DNA of 64,000 bases from Gordionus sp. m RMFG-2023 (GCF_954871325.1 NC_088778.1:31322730-31386729), one strand, 5' to 3'; shown: positions 11,531 to 25,450, counted from the first letter of the stretch. The notes: generated by a model not told the origin, from the sequence alone. Made by a program: numbers and translations.

Positions 11531-14500
11531 CTTAGTTTATTAATTATGGTCTAAAGAATATCTGCTGTTAATAAAAATGGAATTAATAATGTTTTGAAAA
11601 TAATTGATCCTTAAATTATCATTCAGAATTTAGTAGAAAAACTATTAATTTTATTTTTTCAAAATTTAAAGAAACAGTTGAATTTCTATCTTGAGCTTAC
11701 ACAAAAACTTCGCATTAAATGATAATGATTATCTCATAAGTTATTTGACTTAAGGAAAATATGTTTATAAAAGTTTCGTTACAATCTGTTTGCGATCTGA
11801 AAGTTCAGAAAATCATTTTAAATGTTGGCTTCTCTTCTAGGCCCGAGATTTCGAAAATTAAAAATTGCAGATCTAAACTAAGATATACATGCTCAATGCA
11901 TTGAAATTTAGATTATAGAATATAATTCCATTTACTTCATAGGTTAATTTCCTGTAATTGAGTAAATTTGAAATTGGCACTCAATAGACAATGAGGCGGT
12001 GTAGGCCTAAGATTTTGAAGCACCAAGATGATATTCGTTTATTCTGGGGCATAAAGATTTTAGATTTTATTTTTCGGGAAAAAATAGCCCCGATAAAGAT
12101 TGGTCTAATTCCGCTATCCGCAAACTTTTAAAAGATCTTCTTATACAATTTGCAATTTTTTATTATACCAAAAGCTTGAGATAAGTCGATTCGCCAATCA
12201 TTGTTTTAGGGTATTTCAACAAATTAGTCTCTTTATTCTACCTTCCAACTCTCTATATTTAATTTAAAAAATTAAAACCTTAATATATATCTTAAAATTA
12301 AATTGCGAAAACAATAAATATTAAATAATCACCTTACATAACACAATACACCCCTTCTCAAACACCTCCAAAAATAATTGCGGCAATCTAAATAAATTGG
12401 GAGAGAAATTTTGATTTTGATATAACCTAAACAAAATAAAGGATTCACATATTACCGTCCCCAATATTATAAATTCTTTTATACTCATTTCTATCCAATT
12501 TACTTTATATCGTATCCCAAATATTAATTTTTTTTAAAAAAAATAACATAATATATTATTCATAATGGTAATTAATAATTAATGAGAAATCGTAGGTTTC
12601 CATTTAAAAAAAATATGCCGAATATGTTTATGATATATTTAAAAGTTTAATTGTTAATGGTTACCGATAAGGGCCAATAACTTTTTTTTTATGTACAATT
12701 CTAAAATTATAAATATCCATTATTAGTCGGCTCGCTTGTAGTATGTTCTTTCAAAGGAATGCCAATTTGCTGTTATTTAGTTTATAATAATTAATTTTCT
12801 ACGGTTTATGGGAGAGAGATAGTCAGGATTATGAATATTCATGCGAAATGCAAGAATATTATAAATTCATTATTGGTATTCATAATCTAATAATTTGAAT
12901 AAATCTAACATGAAAATTCTCTTTCAGTGGCGGAAATAATAAAAATAAATAAAACAGATATTCAGAGCTAAGCAATATTAAACTCGTTCTGTTGTCATTC
13001 AACCCTCAGAAACCTCGGCCACAAAACACTTTCCTTCTTGAAGGATGGAAAGAAAAATTAAGCATCTCACATGCGATCCTAAAGAAAATTTCTGTATTCG
13101 CCAAAATATTGGCTTAGAAATTTGCCTTTCTAATTTCTTATCAATTCGCGGTTCCATGTAGATGTAGCATAATTATCCATCGTCTATAATATAAATTTTT
13201 ATTAATCTTTTTTTTTAAAGAAAAATAAATATTTATTAGTTTTAACACATATATTTAATGCATGTATATTGTAAAGAGCTAAAATTGAAAGTATATTATA
13301 TTAATAAATTTATGTTGATATTGGAATACCTCGTTTTTTTTAAAAAAATTTTATATTAATAATTATATTATGACAGAAAATGCAACATTACAAATTATAT
13401 ATATTGAACAAGGGGAAAAGTTCAATTCGCCTGTTAAGTCAGAGATTGATTGGAATTAGTAGTAATTTATCTTTATTTGACGTATTTATCAAGAATGAAA
13501 ATAAAATGAATGGTTTTTTTTATCTGTGTATATATCAAAAATAATCATTCTTTATATATCTAGTAAATCAATTGTTTCCAATCACGTTATACAATTAACA
13601 ACCTTTAATATATTATTATAATCTAAATATATCTTCTTTTCGCCTTAAGTGAAACATTTGTCAAAAAGTAATATTAAACGTAAATGTAATTGAAAACACC
13701 ACTTTATAAACATAATATAAGTTGTATCATACAAAAATATATAATTTAATTTATTACTAAGTAATTACTATATTTTTAGCCTTTTACGCCAATTTTTAAC
13801 CGGCAAAAAATCGACTGAACCGAGTTTTTAGCTAAAACTATCATGCCTCGGGGTTTTTCTTCAAAGTATAGCGGCTCAAATTTGAAAGAAAAACTAATAT
13901 AAACTAAAACTTCTTAATGTTAAAAAATTTTCTCTGGCATCTGTAGATTGAGAAGTAGCCGACATTTATCCGCGATAGAATATGCTACAGGCCAATATGT
14001 GTACATCTTAGAAAATTGTGAAATTTACACCATTTTAGAATACATTCCGAAATATATTTCTGCAAAATCAGATTTATTCAAAGTTGCAAAAATAGCAATA
14101 ATAATTAGTTGACATGAAACTGATAATGTAAACTTCCATTATGTGTAAAATATTACCTATTCCATAAATTTCAGATACATTATATGAAAGTTAAATATCT
14201 ATTAATTAGTGTAATATTTATGAAATAAAATTTATTTAAAAAGGAAAAAAAAAAAAAATTGTGCAATAAACCTTTTGAGTTATTTTTAATTTATATACTA
14301 AAATAAAATTACACGAATTATCAGAAATACTAATCAGGTAATACAAAAGTGTATGTTGTGTCCATTTTGGTTATATCGTATATTTTGATTATATTTTTTT
14401 TATTGTTTAAAAGCCACTAATATTTTATTAATTAGTCATGATAAAATTAAAAAGAACGTTAAAGTTTGAGTGGGGCTAAGTCCGCCTCTTTTTACAAACA

Positions 14501-14780
14501 GTTATAACCAACTCAGATCTCTATATTAGGCTTTGATATTTATTAATAAATTAACCTTATTTAAAAATAAGATTTATTAAATAAAAATTTTTTGAGAATC
14601 TTTATCTTACCCAATTAAAAAATATTGGCCTAGTTAACCTCTATCACACGACACTAACACACGATATTTCACCCGGCCCTTTATTTTTAACATCGAATTC
14701 ATTTATTTATCCTTTATTTAAAAAATATATATATATATATATATATAAAGTTTAATTAATTAAAAGGGGTTAAAATTTAA
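11531..14780. other. AT-rich intergenic DNA without recognisable genes
   Basis: No supported ORF, TIR pair or RNA gene was found. A TA dinucleotide run lies at about 14725-14747. Scattered less AT-rich patches (11990-12120, 13800-13990) show no motif I can name. Confidence 0.55.
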
Positions 14781-14839
14781 CTAACTATTTATAAAAAATA
14801 TATAAGATTACTAAATAAAATTAAATATATATAGATATA

Positions 14840-14935
14840 AGTATCGAAGGCTCTAAAAAGAGCTTAATTAAATAATCAATAGCTTCCTAAAAAAACAAGT
14901 ATAATTAAGTTTAAAAATTTCTAGTTGATCAGCAA
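14840..14935 (-). mobile_element. 3'-end fragment of the YLDDG/RPDG non-LTR family
   Basis: This stretch aligns with 38455-38535, the 3' end of the better-preserved copy. Shared features are the hairpin AAGGCTCTAAAAAGAGCTT and the following CCTAAAAAA, ACA(A/T)GTATAATTA and GTTTAAAAATTTCTA blocks. In the intact copy the hairpin sits directly after the stop codon, so this fragment covers the last codons and the start of the 3' UTR in minus orientation. Confidence 0.75.
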
Positions 14936-15479
14936 TATATAAAAAATTATATTACAAAAATTAAGAAAATAAAGGAAAATTATTATGATTAAAAATCTAT
15001 AAAATGTAAAAAAATATAATATATTTAATCTAGGCGTAGACTCCTGAATGGATATGCAATTGGAATCCACATAATATATCAAGAGATGTTCTCTACCTGA
15101 TATAAAAATTTTCTCCCCGAAGATATAAGAGAATTTTTTTTTCTCCTAAAGTTGTTAGAAAAGTGATGCTTTAATATTAAGGTTACCTAGAGTGTGAGTG
15201 ACGAAAGATAAAATTCCAAGTTTCAATAGCCGTGTTTGATAGGATGTGTTGATTTAATTAGAGAATGAGTCATATGGAAGGATGATAAATGTAAACATAT
15301 ATATTCTAATAGATGTAATTCAAATCTTAGGAGCTAAAACAATTATCACCTGCCGCAACTTCCGACGAAGATATTGGTAAATTTTGAACAGGCTGCGATG
15401 AATGCTATTTCAATCTAAAAGTGGTGCGTGAATAGAAAAATAAATGATTTAGGATTAAAAGAAGCCCGCGTCTAATGAT

Positions 15480-15770
15480 GACTCCTGATTACATAACAGG
15501 TGTTAGTAGCCCTTGCATATGTCCCAGAGGAGGATCTTGGTAATTTATTTGAAACCCTGGCAGAATTATTTGGAGAAATGAATGGTTCCTCTGAGCTCAT
15601 TTTCTATTGAGAAGACCTATATCTGAAGACTTATTAATAGAAATTATATTTCTTGTTATAAATTATTGGAGCAACGAAATAAGTTTGCAGCTACCTTTTG
15701 TTGTAAAATTGTGGACTGCCCATATTTCCTTCAATAAATTTTTTCATTTATAATTTATTTTTGTATTTGT
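15480..15770 (+). pseudogene. MULE-like transposase relic
   Basis: A frame at about 15505-15600 reads VALAYVPEEDLGNLFETLAE, resembling the ALAF.P..D....FE.L segment of MULE transposases of the kind often linked to FLYWCH zinc fingers. About 100 bases on, after stops, PFVVKLWTAHISF resembles the following segment (P.F....WN.H....). The relic is short and broken. The assignment rests on two short motifs in the expected order and spacing. Confidence 0.42.
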
Positions 15771-15783
15771 GATATATTGATTT

Positions 15784-16045
15784 ATGCTTCTTACTAATAA
15801 AGTGTATAAATTAAATAGTCTTATTTCCTTAGAGAAGATATTAGGTAAGAATCTGGACATTTATCTATCCCAAGAAGAACTACGGATCTCAATTGGACTC
15901 CATTTTAACACAGATATAGTTACCCCACACGCCTACAGTTTATGCAAGATCCAGGTCGACAGTTAAGGACACACCATTTATCATATTGCAGATACTCAAA
16001 AGGAAGAAATTCGTGCCATCTTGCAATACTCTCATATCTAATGTA
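15784..16045 (+). pseudogene. Fragment of the YLDDG/RPDG non-LTR family, relic 2
   Basis: The open segment contains LSQEELRISIGLHFNTDIVT and then HAYSLCKIQVDS before a stop. It aligns with LLTNDQLRVTIGFRLGCSLT and HTCHLCNLPVQPNARHGL in the better copy at 39 kb (minus strand). After the stop the similarity continues weakly (GHTIYHIA). This is therefore the cysteine/histidine segment upstream of the nuclease-like domain and not an independent gene. Confidence 0.65.
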
Positions 16046-18116
<2,071 letters not shown>

Positions 18117-18244
18117 ATTTATTAATTTATTTTTAAAAAAAAATCGTTTCGTAAATAATATTTGTAGAATAAAAGAAAATATAAAATAAAGTTAAGTTCT
18201 ACCCTTAAATATATATTTTTTCTTAATAAATAAAAAAACAATTT

Positions 18245-18375
18245 ATATCCATGGCTTCGAACTGAACAGCCAAACCGGGGCGAACCACCGTCATAAGAAC
18301 CGTAACCGAACCCTTATAGAAAATATAAAAAAAGTTGTTGAACCGGTTTAAATAGGTTCATAACGGTTTTTAAAA
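18245..18375 (-). repeat. AACCG-rich dispersed repeat, copy 1
   Basis: Contains GAACCGTAACCGAACC and AACCGGTTTAAATAGGTTCA followed by TAACGGTTTTTAAAA. The same composition and order occur at 27975-28110. In reverse orientation it resembles 33105-33245, 41570-41775 and 57315-57440, where it ends in TTCGAAGCCCTGATTATA. It is probably an old transposable element carried within the segmental repeat. Confidence 0.6.
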
Positions 18376-18597
18376 ATAATTAATTTTAATTTATTAAACT
18401 AAATTTTTAATTTTCCTTGGGGACCAATTCAAATTAGTTTTTTCCTTTCAAATTAAATTTTTTTTTTATCCGTTTAAATAACCTTTATCTTCTTGTTAAT
18501 CATTACGAAGTTTATTACGTAATATACTCAATTTCATAGAGATTAAGCAAATTACTAATTAGTTAGATAGAAATTCATCTTAAATCATCAGTCATGA

Positions 18598-19066
18598 GAT
18601 GTAAGAATTTATGGCAAAGAGAGTTAAAGAAATCGGAAAGTTATTATTACTATTTAATATATATTTAGCCACGATAATTAGAGGTCGACCTTCAATTCTT
18701 AAAATAATTACTTTTTTTTCAAATATATTAAATTAGCTTTTTTATTTCTTTTAATATATTATGTAATTCAAAAATTTTGATTAATATCTATAAAATAAAA
18801 ACAAGTTAATTAACCCACGCAACATATAATTGTTATACATATATGCAAAGAGAAATAGGAGTGAAGGTTATTCATCAATTCCATTTTATATTAAATATTA
18901 TTCGCTAAATATTTTATATATTTTTACTAATCTTCCTATAATAAGGAATAAATTAGCAATTTGCTTTAATTTATGAAAAGTGGCCAAAAAAATTTCTTTT
19001 AGAATCTTACATATTTAAATACCTATATTTTGATTCGGGAGGAAGTAGAAAAAAACATATGCCTCT
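18598..19066 (+). promoter_or_regulatory. Conserved upstream block of receptor gene 1
   Basis: This block is shared with the sequences upstream of the other three receptor genes. Best-kept stretches are ACCCACGCAACATATAATTG at about 18812, GCAAAGAGAAAT at about 18845, GCAATTTGCTTTAATTTATG at about 18956, and a TATA-like ATATTTAAATACC at about 19011. The TATA-like site lies about 55 bases before the start codon, followed by GGAGGAAGTAGAAAAAAA. Conservation amid diverged surroundings suggests the core promoter and 5' UTR. Confidence 0.55.
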
Positions 19067-19115
19067 ATGCCAGCAGAAAATGATTCCAATAATCTGGGAA
19101 TCAGTTTACACCTAA
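19059..19115 (+). promoter_or_regulatory. Upstream ORF overlapping the start of receptor gene 1
   Basis: An ATG 8 bases before the main start opens an 18-codon frame (MPLCQQKMIPIIWESVYT) that ends inside the receptor coding region. Equivalent out-of-frame ATGs exist upstream of genes 3 and 4. If transcribed, such an overlapping uORF would be expected to lower translation of the main frame by general scanning rules. This has not been shown here. Confidence 0.45.
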
Positions 19116-21100
19116 ATTCAAGCATAAAGGGTGACCAACTTTGCCACCCAGTTGACTTACCCCATCATTATTTTGTCTATCAAAATCGACATCTCATAAA
19201 TACACACTGTAAAGCAATACCCATATTAGCCTTTTTTGGGGCGATTATAAATGTTATTGTCATATTTTACTTGATAAAGTTAATACAAAGGCATCCTATA
19301 GACGATCGAATTCGAAATTTCGAAATTTCTCCCATGGCAACAAAAAAGTGGTTTAGATTTAAATTTAAAAAGATAAAAGAGTTGCTTGTTAGGCTTGCGA
19401 GACTATATAAGTCCAAATATTTTCGCGCATTGAGTTTGTTTGTGAACATTAAAGAAGTACCCGTGACTGATGTAGAGGCTATGGTGGGTTATCATATTTC
19501 TACAATTTCCTCTCCAACAAAAAGGATCATCACTGACAAGCGTCACCATAATAATTATAGTGTTGGTAGACATAAGACAAGAGTTTATAAAGGAAATGAT
19601 ATTAGTCTCTTATCTTATGACTTTCCAAACAGAGGATCTAATATAAATAAATGGGAAACGGAAGACTCATCCTCCTATATCATTCTAATGAGCTTATGTC
19701 TGATCAATTTGTTGATGATTACCCTATTAGTGATTCGCAATTCCGTTGAATGTTTGGCTAATAAACCGTTTGAACATATTAGGAAAGTTTTAAGTGTCCA
19801 CGAAATGCACAAATATAATGAATTCCCTCTGATCCAGAATAATAAAAAATTTGAGCAAATCTACTATAATCTTAGATTTTTCACTACTCCAGCTACTTTC
19901 GTTTCAAGTAAAATTAACAATCTGGTAAAGATAAATAGGATTAAGAGATCATCAACTCTAAGGTATATTTCTAGTATAGGTGAGAAAAAGTGGGTTAATG
20001 AGAAAGGATATGATGGTTTTCGATTCGATAATTACAAAGGAGGAAATCAGGAGAAATCAGAAAACATAGTAGAGATCGATTCAGAGATAGAAGCCTTCAT
20101 AAAGTTTATTCTTAAAAACTTAAGAAATTCCAGGGCTTTCAAAATATACCTATCATATGGATGGAATTTTTTCATGGCCAGATTTCACGTACCTATGACA
20201 TTTGTATTCGTAAGTTTTAACTTTTTCGCAACCCTTCTATACGCCTTAAACAGGTATATTTACACTGTCTATGAATTTGAGTACCATTATTGGTGTAGTT
20301 CAAAAAAAACATTTTTGGCGTTATCCATTTGCGGTTTATTATCAGGATTACTATATATACCTGCAACTTTTAATTATAAGTTGGTGGCCATCAGGGTTTC
20401 ATCTGAATTCCTACTCCATGGTTACAATTTAGATCAAAATAACAATTATCACTTAAATGATAATCTATTCCCTATGATTATTTATTATTCCCTCATATGG
20501 GGTAAAACTAGATATTCTAAGAGAGCAATTTTAATTGGGCTCATTTATGAAATTACCCGCGAACTGATAGGGAAGTTTATTATTATAACTATAATGGGAT
20601 ATCTCATAATTGCGATTTCCAGAGAAATGAAGGACAAACGTTGGGTGATCGACAAGAAACATTGGATCTCAATAACAAAATTACCAATCAGGCTAACACC
20701 CAAAAATCTAGTACAAGGAGCAGGTGGGAATAGAATTAAAAAGGATAAAATTAGTAAGGATTTAATTAGAAAAACATCCAAGATAATTAATAAAAATGAA
20801 CTAGTGATGGAGAATAATTATGACAGAACCCAGATGGAAATATTGTATATCACTAATTTATCCAGTAGGCATTATTATAATTGGAGCAGAAAGTTCTCTT
20901 TAACATTGCTTAGGGTATTTTTGATGCAAGCTTTAATGATAAACATCCCAGTTACTTTTGTGCAATTAACCTACAAACTCTGGATTAAGAGGGTCAATAT
21001 TCTCCACTTAAGTTTTATATTTACTGGCTATCAGATCTTTAATCTGGTATCAATCGTTTTGCCTTTTCCGCTAACTCTAGCTATTATGATTTGTTCATAG
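19067..21100 (+). CDS. Divergent rhodopsin-like 7TM receptor, paralog 1
   Basis: A single uninterrupted frame of 677 codons. Hydrophobic segments lie near residues 49-72, 203-226, 372-394, 414-436, 500-519, 610-636 and 646-676. The first contains GAIINVIVIFYLIKL, like the G..GN..V motif of family A segment 1. Segment 3 ends in NRYIYTVYEFEYHYWC, in the place and form of the DRY/ERY motif and second intracellular loop of peptide receptors. Loop 1 (about 130 residues, Lys/Arg rich) and the loop between segments 2 and 3 (about 145 residues) are far longer than normal. The usual disulfide cysteines are not evident, segment 7 has LPFPLTLAIM instead of NPxxY, and there is almost no C-terminal tail. 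LNSSI near residue 17 offers an N-glycosylation site. Ligand and coupling are unknown. The start matches paralogs 3 and 4. Confidence 0.85.
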   Translation: MPAENDSNNLGISLHLNSSIKGDQLCHPVDLPHHYFVYQNRHLINTHCKAIPILAFFGAIINVIVIFYLIKLIQRHPIDDRIRNFEISPMATKKWFRFKFKKIKELLVRLARLYKSKYFRALSLFVNIKEVPVTDVEAMVGYHISTISSPTKRIITDKRHHNNYSVGRHKTRVYKGNDISLLSYDFPNRGSNINKWETEDSSSYIILMSLCLINLLMITLLVIRNSVECLANKPFEHIRKVLSVHEMHKYNEFPLIQNNKKFEQIYYNLRFFTTPATFVSSKINNLVKINRIKRSSTLRYISSIGEKKWVNEKGYDGFRFDNYKGGNQEKSENIVEIDSEIEAFIKFILKNLRNSRAFKIYLSYGWNFFMARFHVPMTFVFVSFNFFATLLYALNRYIYTVYEFEYHYWCSSKKTFLALSICGLLSGLLYIPATFNYKLVAIRVSSEFLLHGYNLDQNNNYHLNDNLFPMIIYYSLIWGKTRYSKRAILIGLIYEITRELIGKFIIITIMGYLIIAISREMKDKRWVIDKKHWISITKLPIRLTPKNLVQGAGGNRIKKDKISKDLIRKTSKIINKNELVMENNYDRTQMEILYITNLSSRHYYNWSRKFSLTLLRVFLMQALMINIPVTFVQLTYKLWIKRVNILHLSFIFTGYQIFNLVSIVLPFPLTLAIMICS

Positions 21101-24100
21101 TTGAAAATTTGGTTTTCTGAAAATTATCAAGAAATTTAATAATTAAGGGGTATATGACTTACATTTACTATTTCAAAATTTTCATTAAGGCATCATATTA
21201 TTAATAAACAAAATGTGATTAATTTATTATTTATGACTATATCATCAAAATATGAAGTTGTTATCCCCATTTAATATAAAATTATTTGATAATGCACTAT
21301 TCATAGTCTAATTGATGCTTTATTCTTTATTTTCACTCAATAAAATATTATAAAAAATACATGATACTCTATCAAAGTTAGAATTTATTTAACTTATCAT
21401 ACTAAACTAAGAGAAAAGAAGTAAGCAAGTAAATGATATTAGTAATATATTTACTATGTAACTATGTCCAATGTACCCTATTTTTATTCACCTGAGAATT
21501 AAAAATATTTTATAAAATAATTATTTTAAAAAAGTTAAAACCTAAATATTGGGGAGAGAAGTTAGCTAGCTATAAAAAGTTGTTATTCATATCTAATAAC
21601 CGGGTGCTCAAATTTTTTTAAAATAGAAGAGATTGGGCTAACCAAACCGATTATTAAAGAAAGGGCTAACTTGAGATTTATTTAGATTTTGAGAAGTAAA
21701 TATATAAATCAATAGCAAACTATTCGTGGTATCATATTGATTAAAATATTTATCATGCCAGTCTCATTCTTGCCACTGACTTAAAGACTATGGATGAGAC
21801 GATGATCAGCACTTAGAATATTTATTTATTCTTTATCATATCATTATGGTACCAATCATTTTGCCTTTTTCTCTAACTCTAGTTATTATGATATGTTCAT
21901 GGCAGTATTGGAGGATTAAATGATGATACAACAAAGATAATCAAGGCGAAAAATGATGTCGTTGGGATATACTGTAAAAGAATGCAATAGCACGAAACAA
22001 TAGTACAATACGATAACCCTGACAAGAAATATGCGAAAAGGGCCAATCGGATGGCATCGTTTCGTTAAGATAAGAAAAACGTGATGGGAGATATGGATTG
22101 GTGGGAGGGGGGTCATGGAAGAGAACAATATTTGATAAAGATACAAAAAAACTTTTTAATCTAATTTGCATTGTATACGTATAATATATTTTTTTATAGT
22201 TATTTTATATAACTCGAGTTAGATGTATGCTCTAGGTATGTATATGCAAAATAATAACTTGGGGGGGGGGGGTGAACCTCGGCTTAGTCTAGATTAAGCT
22301 GTAGAAATAGACATAGGCGATAGTCATAGAAAGTCTCTGATTGTATTACCCAGTAGTTTCCATTGATTATTGCCTGATACTACTATATATTTTAGTCTGA
22401 TCACTTGCATCCTCTCTCAAGTTAATATACGTGTTCTTTAGGCGGAATTAAGGAGGGCGGTGTTGTAAAGAATTGTCGTAAATTATATTTGATTATGTAT
22501 CAATTATCAAGAAGTAGTTTTCGAGGAGGTGAAGACAGTATTTATAATTATTACCATTTTTAATTTGAATAAAAATATTTATATTTAACTTGTAATATGG
22601 TTAATTGGTTTGTATTCGTCGTGTCAATTAATACTCAGCAAGGACTCATACATATAGCTATATTTCTATGTTAAATATTTAATTTATATATAGATTTACT
22701 TATATTTTAAAATTTAAACCAAAGAGGGACGTAAAAAACTGAACATATAATAAAATATAAAAAAAATAACCATAATGGCATAGGAACAGACATGATTTTT
22801 TTGTGCTTTATTAATTCACGTTTATTATTATATTTTGGATTCCTTACTAAGATTTTTAAAAATTATTAACTATATGAATAGGTGATCGTCTTGAATATGG
22901 GGGTATAATTAAATCGCCTAGAAGTATAGGGGGGTTAGCGTTATCCTCAATTATCTAGGAAAAAACTAGCACAGATCAACTTTTGAAAAATGACCTTTTA
23001 TGATTGCGGCAAAAAAAAATTTTTTATATAAAAAATTTTACAAATAACTTTATAGAAGTTTTTTTAAATTCTATTTTACATATTAATAAAAGTTATAAAG
23101 ATCAATTATTTTCTAAATTTAATATAAAGCTAAATTAATCTGTTTGTTTAAGTTGAGTATGAACATTACCATGAACCAAATTCGATCTCAATGTCTTTCT
23201 AAGGATTTATCTACCCCGTCTGATATTTTACAGGGGGCCACTGACCATTTATCACAAACTGATGTACCCACACTTAGAAATAAATTATTAATATACAAGA
23301 TATTTCCAATGAATTTCAAAATATTAATACACCCATTATGTACAAGAATTCTACTGGGCCATTTTAATTTAGGTGTGAGGAAGATATAGATTCGTTTTTC
23401 TTATTTAAAAAATGACCTTGTGAAATTTACGGAATTTTGAAGCAATATCCATTTGAGTCTGCAGCATAAAATTTACTGCTAAACTTTAAGAATTGCCAAA
23501 ACATTTCTACTACACTAATAGTAGATTGATTTATACACATTATACCTTCTGATATAAATAACGTTAACATTTCCATATGCTATTACACGATGTTGCTTTC
23601 GAGTCGAATCATAAAATAGTGTTGTGTATTATAAATACTAAATATCGATACAAGATATCTAGTACGTATCAAAGGAGATTTATTAACAAGAAAATAGTGT
23701 AGAGTTACTAGAGGAACCTGAATTATATTGAAATATTATAGAGAAAATCAAAATGAAAGAAATAATTTTAGCAAAAAAATAAATTGCAGAGGAATTTACT
23801 ATGGATTTATTCAAATCCACAGCGTAAGTATCTTTTAAACTATAATCTTCCTGGATCGGATATCTAGTGAATCGAGATCCCTTTGACACTTCCAAGAAAT
23901 TCGTATTCTAGACTATAAGCTACAAACTAATTAAAGACGAAAAGTATTTTCAGCAAAAAGAGCTAAGGAGATTAAATAAGTGTTTATGTTAATCGATGCA
24001 TTCAGTGCTTTCTGCTATAATCATTCACGACATAATAGAAGTAGAAAAATTTTATATGTAATGTAGACAGGGCTAGGCAGTAACGTGAAATTTCGTATTG

Positions 24101-24399
24101 AAAATTCAAATACTTTTTATATTTAGGATTTATTAAATAACAAAAGGTATTTTGTATTTATTACGATTTCCAGATCAAGCGAATACAAACACAAATATTT
24201 TTATTTTAATATTTATTTCTTTTATATATAATATATATGTTTATTTATTTAAAATTAACATTTTAATAATTTTTATCAATTAATATAATTCGGCACTAAA
24301 TTTATATACGAAAAAAAAAATCCAATAATATAAATGTGAAATATAGTGTAAAATGATGAGAATAAGGAAGAATAATGAGTCTAGAAAAGGTATGTGGAA
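21101..24399. repeat. Spacer of repeat unit 1 (blocks A and B)
   Basis: The first few hundred bases (GAAAATTATCAAGAAATTTA and onward) match the 3' flanks of the other receptor genes and include AATAAA-type sites near 21340. From about 22455 the block TTGTAAAGAATTGTCGTAA, the CGAAGTAGTTTTCGAGGAGG-type sequence and, further on, ATAAATACTAAATATCGATA recur in the other units at about 37050, 47310 and 63840. A 12-base G run lies at 22261-22272. Short frames here (for example 23144-23389) are not conserved between units, so I call no gene. Confidence 0.7.
21735..21903 (+). pseudogene. 3' fragment of a degenerate receptor paralog
   Basis: The sequence translates in pieces as MPVSFLPLT, RLWMRR and then VPIILPFSLTLVIMICS. 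This aligns with IPVTFVQLTYKLWIKR and VSIVLPFPLTLAIMICS, segments 6 to 7 of the intact receptor just upstream. Stops and frame changes show it is dead. The same fragment recurs at 61356-61515, so it was part of the unit before duplication. Confidence 0.8.
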
Positions 24400-25450
24400 A
24401 GACGGTCATTGAAACTTTGATAATTCTCTTTAAGGAAAGCTATAGCCAATCTCTGTCTCTGAGTAAGAAACCTTCGCGGATCACCAATATACTTGCGGAT
24501 GTGAGATCTTAAATCCTTGAAGAAGGATAATGCAAGCTTACCAAAGGAGAAGATATTGAATATTATTGGGATAAAGATGTGATCTTCTAATATTTCCGAA
24601 TATTTAGAAATTTTATGTTGTTCTTTTTGCTCAACTAGGTTGGAGTTTGGTTGGATTAAGCTAATAAATGTCCCAAATCAGAAATTGGGCCCGGTTTCAT
24701 GATCAGGGTTATTCCGTCAGGCTGCTTCCATCGGATTTAAAAAGTCCTGGTGGTTCAAGTACAGCGGGTATTTGGGCGGAATTCAATGCTTGCTGGATCA
24801 GGGAATTGCATAGAGTGTGCCTGAAATTTGTCCTTTGCCCGATCTACAATCTAAGCTGTGTCTTCCTTTACAGTCTGTGGGAATTCTGCAGCAGCCAGAG
24901 GAGGAAAGGTTATTGTACAATTTATGCGGATTCCTATTGCGTGGGTTAGCTAATTGTTGATTAGTTGGGTTTAAGATTTTTGGAAGGAATGACTTTTAAA
25001 ATTCATACCAGGATCCATTTAGTAAAGAAATGAGAAAAAGTTCTGTTGAGAGTATGCTAGATATTAGGGATTTAAAGCAAAATTCTACAATGTGCCTTTC
25101 ATAATCCTTCTGCCTATTGGATTCTGGCGATAGGACATCATCAACTCATATCCTCTATGGCAGGATAGCATTATCTATGGAAAAATTATTTTGTGAGGTG
25201 TGGGACGTGATTTTGATTTTCGAAAGTAGACTGCTCAGGCAGTGAGAGCAAGATTGGGAGATTTAATCCCTAATCAACCACTTTCGCTGGGTAATAAATC
25301 TTGAGCCCATGCTCTTTGTTTGAATTTTAGATTCAAAATATTTTCGACTCAATCTTTTATTCATTTTCCACAAATATTGAGACTTGTCGGAAGAGTTTCT
25401 TACATAAATTTCGATTTTGTGGAGTTGAGAATGATATCTACAGGGCATCC
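24400..25450 (-). pseudogene. YLDDG/RPDG non-LTR relic 3, C-terminal part
   Basis: On the minus strand, frames covering about 24700-24960 give KGRHSLDCRSGKGQ and then LIQQALNSAQIPAVLEPPGL followed by FKSDG. This corresponds to the HGL.C...GR cysteine/histidine segment and the LEP..L..DG.RPDG nuclease-like start in the better copy at 38.4-39.9 kb. Further upstream frames (to about 25450) are weaker. Homologous minus-strand fragments occupy the same place in later units (40220, 55990), so this insertion predates unit duplication. Frameshifts are frequent. Confidence 0.7.

Noticed and set aside
18245-18375. TTCGAAC-type word considered as a tRNA B box
   Set aside because: There is no A box at the right distance and no cloverleaf; the motif is part of the AACCG repeat.
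23144-23389. 81-codon open frame in unit 1 spacer
   Set aside because: The matching spacer in other units does not keep the frame and no motif is recognised.
24668-24949. 93-codon plus-strand open frame
   Set aside because: The minus strand of the same stretch encodes the retrotransposon relic (ALNSAQIPAVLEPPGL), so this is a shadow.
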